Assembly (NCBI RefSeq): GCF_900102035.1
Contig: NZ_LT629689.1
Location: 4,200,001 to 4,264,000 of the forward strand
Direction of reading: 5' to 3'
Source: Pseudomonas extremaustralis
GTDB lineage: Bacteria; Pseudomonadota; Gammaproteobacteria; Pseudomonadales; Pseudomonadaceae
Length of the DNA: 64,000 bases
The position numbers and the translations under genes were made by a program. The number at the start of each line of letters is the position of its first letter. Position 1 is the stretch's first letter. Below the pieces are notes generated by a model, which made no database searches, was not told where the DNA came from, and saw only the letters and a list, made by a program, of their open reading frames with translations. Shown one piece after another: positions 60,361-64,000 of this stretch.

Positions 60361-60707
60361 TGCACAGAACTCCTTGATACGGACAGCCGGACTACAGCTC
60401 ATAAGGCTACGACTGGCAAACCGGCCGGGGGTTTAACCCGATCGCCGATTTAGGCGTAAAAAGCCATTTTTCTGATCGATCGAACAGGTTTCAATCATCG
60501 ATAACGCACCATCGTTACCCAGGTTCGTGTCGAAAATACCCACCACGGTGCAAAACCGCGTGCCTGAGAGGCCCGGTCTAGAAGGCCTCGCGGGAACAAT
60601 CAATTCTGTTGATTATTACCATTGTGTTTATGAACTTTTATATCGACTTATCAAGAGTAGCATTAGCTCCGTACCCACTTAATCGCCCTCCCAAGGAGCA
60701 ACCGATC
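60361..60707. other. Divergent gene-free stretch
   Basis: A 347-base gap between the AsmA gene and the tandem-repeat gene. It contains the inverted repeat GAGGCC/GGCCTC (60568-60573 and 60584-60589) and then an AT-rich 60600-60665 segment, where the promoter of the plus-strand gene probably lies. I see no convincing -35/-10 pair and no small gene. Confidence 0.4.
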
Positions 60708-61169
60708 ATGAAACGCCAAGTACTTGCTACCGTCCTCTTGTCCATCATGGCTTCCAGTGCCTTTGCCCTGCCAGCCGCCGAACAAGCGATTCCACAGGTC
60801 AAGGCTGATGCCGTTCACTTCAACCAGACCCTGGCTCGCAGCGGTTCGCAAGAACAAGAGAACCGTGACTACGCCAAAGGCGGTGTAGCTGAAAACGGTT
60901 CGGAGCAAGCCAACAAACGTGCCTATACCGAAGGCGTTGCCGAAGGCGGTGCTGAACGTCTGCAACACAAAGGCCTGGCTGAAGGCGGTGCTGAACAAGC
61001 CAACAAACGTGCCTACACCGAAGGTGTTGCCGAAGGCGGTGCTGATCGTCTGCAACAAAAAGGTCTGGCTGAAGGCGGCGCTGAACAAGCCAACAAACGC
61101 GCGTATGCCGACGGTGTTGCAGAAGGCGGTGCAGACCGTCTGCAAGAACTGCACGAAGCACAGAGCTAA
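60708..61169 (+). CDS. Secreted protein with three 30-residue tandem repeats
   Basis: 153 residues: signal peptide (1-19, MKRQVLATVLLSIMASSAFA), a 45-residue spacer, then units at residues 66-95, 96-125 and 126-153 (the last cut to 28). Each begins EQANKRAYTEGVAEGG and contains AxRLQxKGLAEGGA. At DNA level the units start at 60903, 60993 and 61083, exactly 90 bases apart. The composition is polar and helical with no cysteine. AAGGAG precedes the ATG. I do not recognise a family or function. A strong terminator follows. Confidence 0.85.
   Translation: MKRQVLATVLLSIMASSAFALPAAEQAIPQVKADAVHFNQTLARSGSQEQENRDYAKGGVAENGSEQANKRAYTEGVAEGGAERLQHKGLAEGGAEQANKRAYTEGVAEGGADRLQQKGLAEGGAEQANKRAYADGVAEGGADRLQELHEAQS
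60903..61166 (+). repeat. 90-bp tandem repeats inside the secreted-protein gene
   Basis: Three in-frame units of 90, 90 and 84 bases with few differences among them. The period is a whole number of codons, so copy number can change without a frameshift. Confidence 0.9.
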
Positions 61170-61190
61170 GCCTGTGGTGGCCCAGAAAAA

Positions 61191-61223
61191 AGCCCGATCC
61201 GCCGATCGGGCTTTTGCTTTTTT
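61191..61223 (+). terminator. Rho-independent terminator
   Basis: AGCCCGATC-CGCC-GATCGGGCT stem, preceded by AAAAAA and followed by TTTGCTTTTTT. It starts 22 bases after the tandem-repeat gene. Confidence 0.9.
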
Positions 61224-61330
61224 GTAGCGTTTGTCCCACGCCGTCCCTGCACCCCAGCGCCAAGTTCGACGCCAACAGAACTGTTTTGCTAGAGTGCGTC
61301 GCTGTACTTGTCGACAAAGCCCGCCCGCCG

Positions 61331-61963
61331 ATGCTGCCCCGCGCCGAACAGAAGCAACAGACCCGACTCGCCCTGATGGACGCAGCCCGCCATCTGATGG
61401 AGTGTGGCCGAGGGTTTGGCAGCCTGAGCCTGCGCGAAGTGGCCAGGACGGCCGGTATCGTGCCCACCGGTTTCTATCGCCATTTTGCCGACATGGACCA
61501 GCTTGGACTCGTGCTGGTGAGTGAAGTGGGCCAGACCTTCCGCGCTACGATCCGCCTGGTTCGCCACAATGAGTTTGTGATGGGCGGCATTATCGACGCT
61601 TCGGTGCGGATCTTTCTCGATGTGGTCTCGGCCAACCGTTCGCAATTCCTGTTCCTGGCCCGCGAGCAGTACGGCGGCTGCCTGGCGGTGCGCCAAGCCA
61701 TCGGCGCGTTGCGCGAAGACATCACCCGTGACCTGGCGGCCGACCTGACGTTCATGCCCAAACTGCAGCATCTGGATGCCGAGGGTCTGCACGTCATGGC
61801 CGACCTGATCGTCAAAAGCGTGTTCGCCACGCTCCCCGACATCATTGACCCACCCGCCCAGGCCCTGCCGCCCCACCTCACGCCTCAGGCGAAAATCACC
61901 CAGCAGTTGCGCTTTATCTTTATCGGCCTCAAGCATTGGCAAGGCCTGGGCAGCACCGAGTAA
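61331..61963 (+). CDS. desT: TetR-family regulator, DesT-like
   Basis: 210 residues. N-terminal helix-turn-helix (about 28-55, SLREVARTAGIVPTGFYRHFADMDQL), then a helical ligand domain with ANRSQFLFLAREQYGG. It looks like DesT of P. aeruginosa (PA4890), which senses acyl-CoA saturation and represses the desCB desaturase genes; PA4890 also sits just before ureE. No desaturase gene is next to it here, so its targets lie elsewhere. Convergent with the NlpC/P60 gene, 5 bases apart. Confidence 0.85.
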   Translation: MLPRAEQKQQTRLALMDAARHLMECGRGFGSLSLREVARTAGIVPTGFYRHFADMDQLGLVLVSEVGQTFRATIRLVRHNEFVMGGIIDASVRIFLDVVSANRSQFLFLAREQYGGCLAVRQAIGALREDITRDLAADLTFMPKLQHLDAEGLHVMADLIVKSVFATLPDIIDPPAQALPPHLTPQAKITQQLRFIFIGLKHWQGLGSTE

Positions 61964-61968
61964 GCCGG

Positions 61969-62466
61969 TCAACCCGCCGCGTGGAAGCGCTTGGCCGTGG
62001 TGTAGTGCTTGTTCCAGTAACGGTTGCTCAGGGAATCGATGCGCACGTTCTTGCCGGTACGCGGCGAGTGAATGAATTTGCCCTCACCGATATACAGGCC
62101 CACATGGCTGACCTGGCCGCGACCATTGCCTTTGAAAAACACTGCATCCCCCGGTTTCAAAGCACTGCGCGAGACCGTCGGGGCCGTGGAGCGGTGCATC
62201 GCCGCCGTGGTACGCGGAATCTGGATATTGGCCTGGGTCTTGAAGAGGTAGACCAGGAAACTGCTGCAATCGAACCCCTGCTCCACCGAGTTGCCGCCCC
62301 ATTTGTAAGGCGTGCCCAATAATTCATGGGCGCGGTCGACTACGTCGTCGATGGACGTTTCCTTCAGGGACGCCGCGATGGAAGGAAAGGGCCGCAAGTT
62401 GGCCGAGGCCGACGAAATGGCGAATGCCAGGCTGACAATGACTAAACAAAAAAATGACTTGAACAT
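61969..62466 (-). CDS. NlpC/P60 family peptidoglycan hydrolase
   Basis: 165 residues with a signal peptide (1-22). Catalytic residues: Cys67 in GFDCSSF, His121 in VSHVGLYIG, His133 in FIHSP. YKWGGNSVEQG precedes the cysteine. It should cut stem peptides in the cell wall. An ATG at 62499 would add 11 residues before the signal peptide. Its 5' side faces the ureE regulatory region. Confidence 0.9.
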   Translation of the reverse strand: MFKSFFCLVIVSLAFAISSASANLRPFPSIAASLKETSIDDVVDRAHELLGTPYKWGGNSVEQGFDCSSFLVYLFKTQANIQIPRTTAAMHRSTAPTVSRSALKPGDAVFFKGNGRGQVSHVGLYIGEGKFIHSPRTGKNVRIDSLSNRYWNKHYTTAKRFHAAG

Positions 62467-62580
62467 GATGAACGTCGCAGTGAAATAAACACGGCGCATA
62501 GCCTAATGACGTAGCAGGTAATGTTTTGAGCGTCAGTTCCTGAACATGCGTAGGACAAATCCGAAAACGCCCACGGCGAG

Positions 62581-62613
62581 TGCACCAACACCAGCGACGC
62601 ACCATGTTGGTGC
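62581..62613 (+). promoter_or_regulatory. NtrC binding site upstream of ureE
   Basis: GCACC-ATGTT-GGTGC at 62599-62613 matches the NtrC consensus TGCACC-N5-GGTGCA in all ten core positions. An additional TGCACC half lies at 62581-62586. The site is about 80-95 bases upstream of the -24 element, a usual enhancer distance. Confidence 0.72.
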
Positions 62614-62691
62614 TTGAACAGAATTTTCCTACGCCCTATTTAGTGGCGTTGTCGCTCCTGCTGACAGGCAATTCCTACTCTTCTGGTCGGG

Positions 62692-62708
62692 TTGGCAAGG
62701 CCCTTGCT
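62692..62708 (+). promoter_or_regulatory. Sigma-54 promoter of ureEFG
   Basis: TTGGCAAGGCCCTTGCT: GG at 62694-62695, GC at 62706-62707, 10 bases between. Only one position differs from the consensus TTGGCACG-N4-TTGC. Transcription would begin near 62718, 27 bases before ureE. Confidence 0.8.
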
Positions 62709-62744
62709 CTAACTCTTGCATCGCTCATAGCCGGAAGCTTCCTG

Positions 62745-63245
62745 ATGCTGGTGATCCACCGCCGAATCGCCCCCCAAGCCCTCTGGGACGCCGAGTTGCT
62801 GCTGAACTTCGAAGCCCGCAGCAAGAGCCGCCTGCGCTGTTTCAGTGCCGAGGGTGAAGACGTCGGCCTGTTTTTGGAGCGCGGCCAACCGCCACTGCAC
62901 GATGGCGAATGCCTACAGGCCGAAGACGGACGTGTCGTACGTGTGTGCGCCCGTCCTGAACAGCTGTTGCACGTCACCTGCACCAGCGCCTATGAACTGA
63001 CCCGCGCCGCCTATCACCTGGGCAACCGCCATGTGGCGCTGCAAGTCGGCGATGGCTGGTTGCGCCTGCTCGATGACTACGTACTCAAGGCCATGCTTGA
63101 ACAATTGGGCGCCCGCACCGAGACCCTCGAGGCGCCGTTCCAGCCGGAACACGGCGCCTATGGCGGCGGCCACCATCATTCGCGTCACGGCGATGAAGAT
63201 TTCAACTACCCGCCCAAGCTGCACCAGTTCGGCGTGCGTCCATGA
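62745..63245 (+). CDS. ureE: Urease accessory protein UreE
   Basis: Nickel metallochaperone, 166 residues. The N-terminal domain opens LVIHRRIAPQALWDAELLLNF-like; the C-terminal domain has HVTCTSAYELTRAAYHLGNRH and a His-rich tail (GGGHHHSRHGDED) that binds nickel. The frame is open to 62580, but that part overlaps the promoter and is not conserved. GGAAG precedes the ATG at 62745. Overlaps ureF by four bases. Confidence 0.95.
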   Translation: MLVIHRRIAPQALWDAELLLNFEARSKSRLRCFSAEGEDVGLFLERGQPPLHDGECLQAEDGRVVRVCARPEQLLHVTCTSAYELTRAAYHLGNRHVALQVGDGWLRLLDDYVLKAMLEQLGARTETLEAPFQPEHGAYGGGHHHSRHGDEDFNYPPKLHQFGVRP

Positions 63246-63916
63246 ACCCAGCCTGGGCGCTGCTGCGTCTGGCCAGTCCGCAATTGCCGATTGGCGGCTA
63301 CAGCTATTCCCAGGGCCTGGAAATGGCGGTGGAGAACGGCCGCGTCAATGACGCAGACGGCGCGCGACGCTGGATCGGCGATCAATTGCTGCTCAACCTG
63401 GCGCGCTTCGAGGCGCCACTGTTGCTCGCCCATTGCCGTGCGGCTGCCGAGCAGGATTGGCCGCGCCTGACGCAGTTGTGCGCAGAGCACCGCGCCAGCC
63501 GCGAAACCCGCGAGCTGTATCAGGAGAGCCGGCAGATGGGTTACTCGCTACAACAACTGCTCAACGGTCTGCCGGAACTGGACGACGCGGCCCGAGGTTT
63601 TCTCGCACAACAAGCAGAGCCGCATCTGGCCTTGGGCTGGGCGCTGGCCGCACGCGCCTGGCAGATCAGCGCCGACGACGCCCTCGCCGCCTGGCTGTGG
63701 AGCTGGCTGGAAAACCAATTGGCCGTGCTGATGAAAACCCTGCCCCTGGGCCAGCAGGCCGCCCAGCGCCTGACCAGCGAGCTGCTACCGCTGCTGCAAC
63801 AAGCCCAGCAGGACGCCAGCCGCCTCGCCCCTCACTCTTTCGGCAGCGCCGCGTTCGGCCTGTCCCTGGCATGCATGGCCCATGAGCGCCAGTACAGCCG
63901 CCTGTTCCGTTCCTAG
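63242..63916 (+). CDS. ureF: Urease accessory protein UreF
   Basis: 224 residues, forms the UreDFG complex and gates UreG GTPase activity. Typical start: LLRLASPQLPIGGYSYSQGLE. The C-terminal part has SFGSAAFGLSLACMAHERQYSRLFRS. ATG coupled to the ureE stop; ureG follows after 9 bases. Confidence 0.95.
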   Translation: MNPAWALLRLASPQLPIGGYSYSQGLEMAVENGRVNDADGARRWIGDQLLLNLARFEAPLLLAHCRAAAEQDWPRLTQLCAEHRASRETRELYQESRQMGYSLQQLLNGLPELDDAARGFLAQQAEPHLALGWALAARAWQISADDALAAWLWSWLENQLAVLMKTLPLGQQAAQRLTSELLPLLQQAQQDASRLAPHSFGSAAFGLSLACMAHERQYSRLFRS

Positions 63917-63925
63917 GAGAAGCAC

Positions 63926-64000
63926 ATGAACACACAACCCCTGCGCGTCGGCATCGGTGGCCCGGTGGGCTCCGGCAAAACCGCCCTGACCCTGGCCCTG
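63926..64000 (+). CDS. ureG: Urease accessory GTPase UreG, N-terminal fragment
   Basis: Only the first 25 residues lie in the window. They start MNTQPLRVGIGGPVGSGKTA and include the P-loop GPVGSGKT of this GTPase, which powers nickel insertion. TAGGAGAAGCAC precedes the ATG. Confidence 0.95.
   Translation, partial: MNTQPLRVGIGGPVGSGKTALTLAL

Noticed and set aside
60903..61166. Possible CRISPR-like array
   Set aside because: The repeats are contiguous, in frame and 90 bases long, without spacers; they encode protein repeats.

Overview
The window comes from a fluorescent Pseudomonas (P. fluorescens group). It is GC-rich. Gene order matches, as I remember it, the P. aeruginosa PAO1 stretch from speA (PA4839) to ureEFG (PA4891 onward), and the intergenic gaps carry the GTGGGAGGGGGCTTGCTCCC-type REP/REPIN palindromes typical of this group. 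No rRNA, tRNA, CRISPR array, insertion sequence or prophage was seen.

Region 1 (1-19.5 kb) is conserved core. On the minus strand lie speA (cut by the window edge), a Sui1/YciH factor, a Nudix hydrolase and a DUF2333 protein. On the plus strand lie the diguanylate cyclase gcbA, a CtpL-like chemoreceptor, aroQ-accB-accC, prmA, a zinc-ribbon/DUF3426 membrane protein, dusB-fis, purH, purD and the hybrid sensor kinase retS.

Region 2 (19.5-41 kb) separates retS from the urea genes, which are close neighbours in PAO1. It holds a MarC-family membrane protein, an orphan 259-residue protein, a late cobalamin block (cobG-cobH-cobI-cobJ divergent from cobL-cobK), a low-GC two-gene module with a PIN-like protein, a DUF6124 gene with a structured leader, and a copper cluster (two DUF2946 proteins, a PCu(A)C chaperone, an OprC-like TonB receptor and a PepSY membrane protein). 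It ends with a 6.6-kb gene for a 2,204-residue protein that I can divide completely into ten degenerate units related to DUF4329 (JAB-like, HSHP motif). That protein is the best candidate for something undescribed.

Region 3 (41-51.3 kb) is a urea uptake and hydrolysis operon: urtABCDE, ureD, ureA, two GNAT acetyltransferases, ureB and ureC. A -24/-12 (sigma-54) promoter and NtrC-like half-sites precede urtA. Four REP elements lie between genes of the operon.

Region 4 (51.3-62.5 kb) carries a histidine kinase, a CbpA-type DnaJ divergent from an Hsp70-like protein, an AI-2E family permease, PsiF, a family I.1-type lipase, a bacterioferritin-like protein, an AsmA protein, a secreted protein with three 30-residue tandem repeats, a DesT-like TetR regulator and an NlpC/P60 hydrolase. 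Region 5 (62.5-64 kb) is ureE-ureF-ureG, cut at the edge, behind its own well-formed NtrC site and sigma-54 promoter. The two separated urease blocks therefore look co-regulated by nitrogen limitation. The transporter supplies urea, UreABC hydrolyses it, and UreDEFG load nickel.
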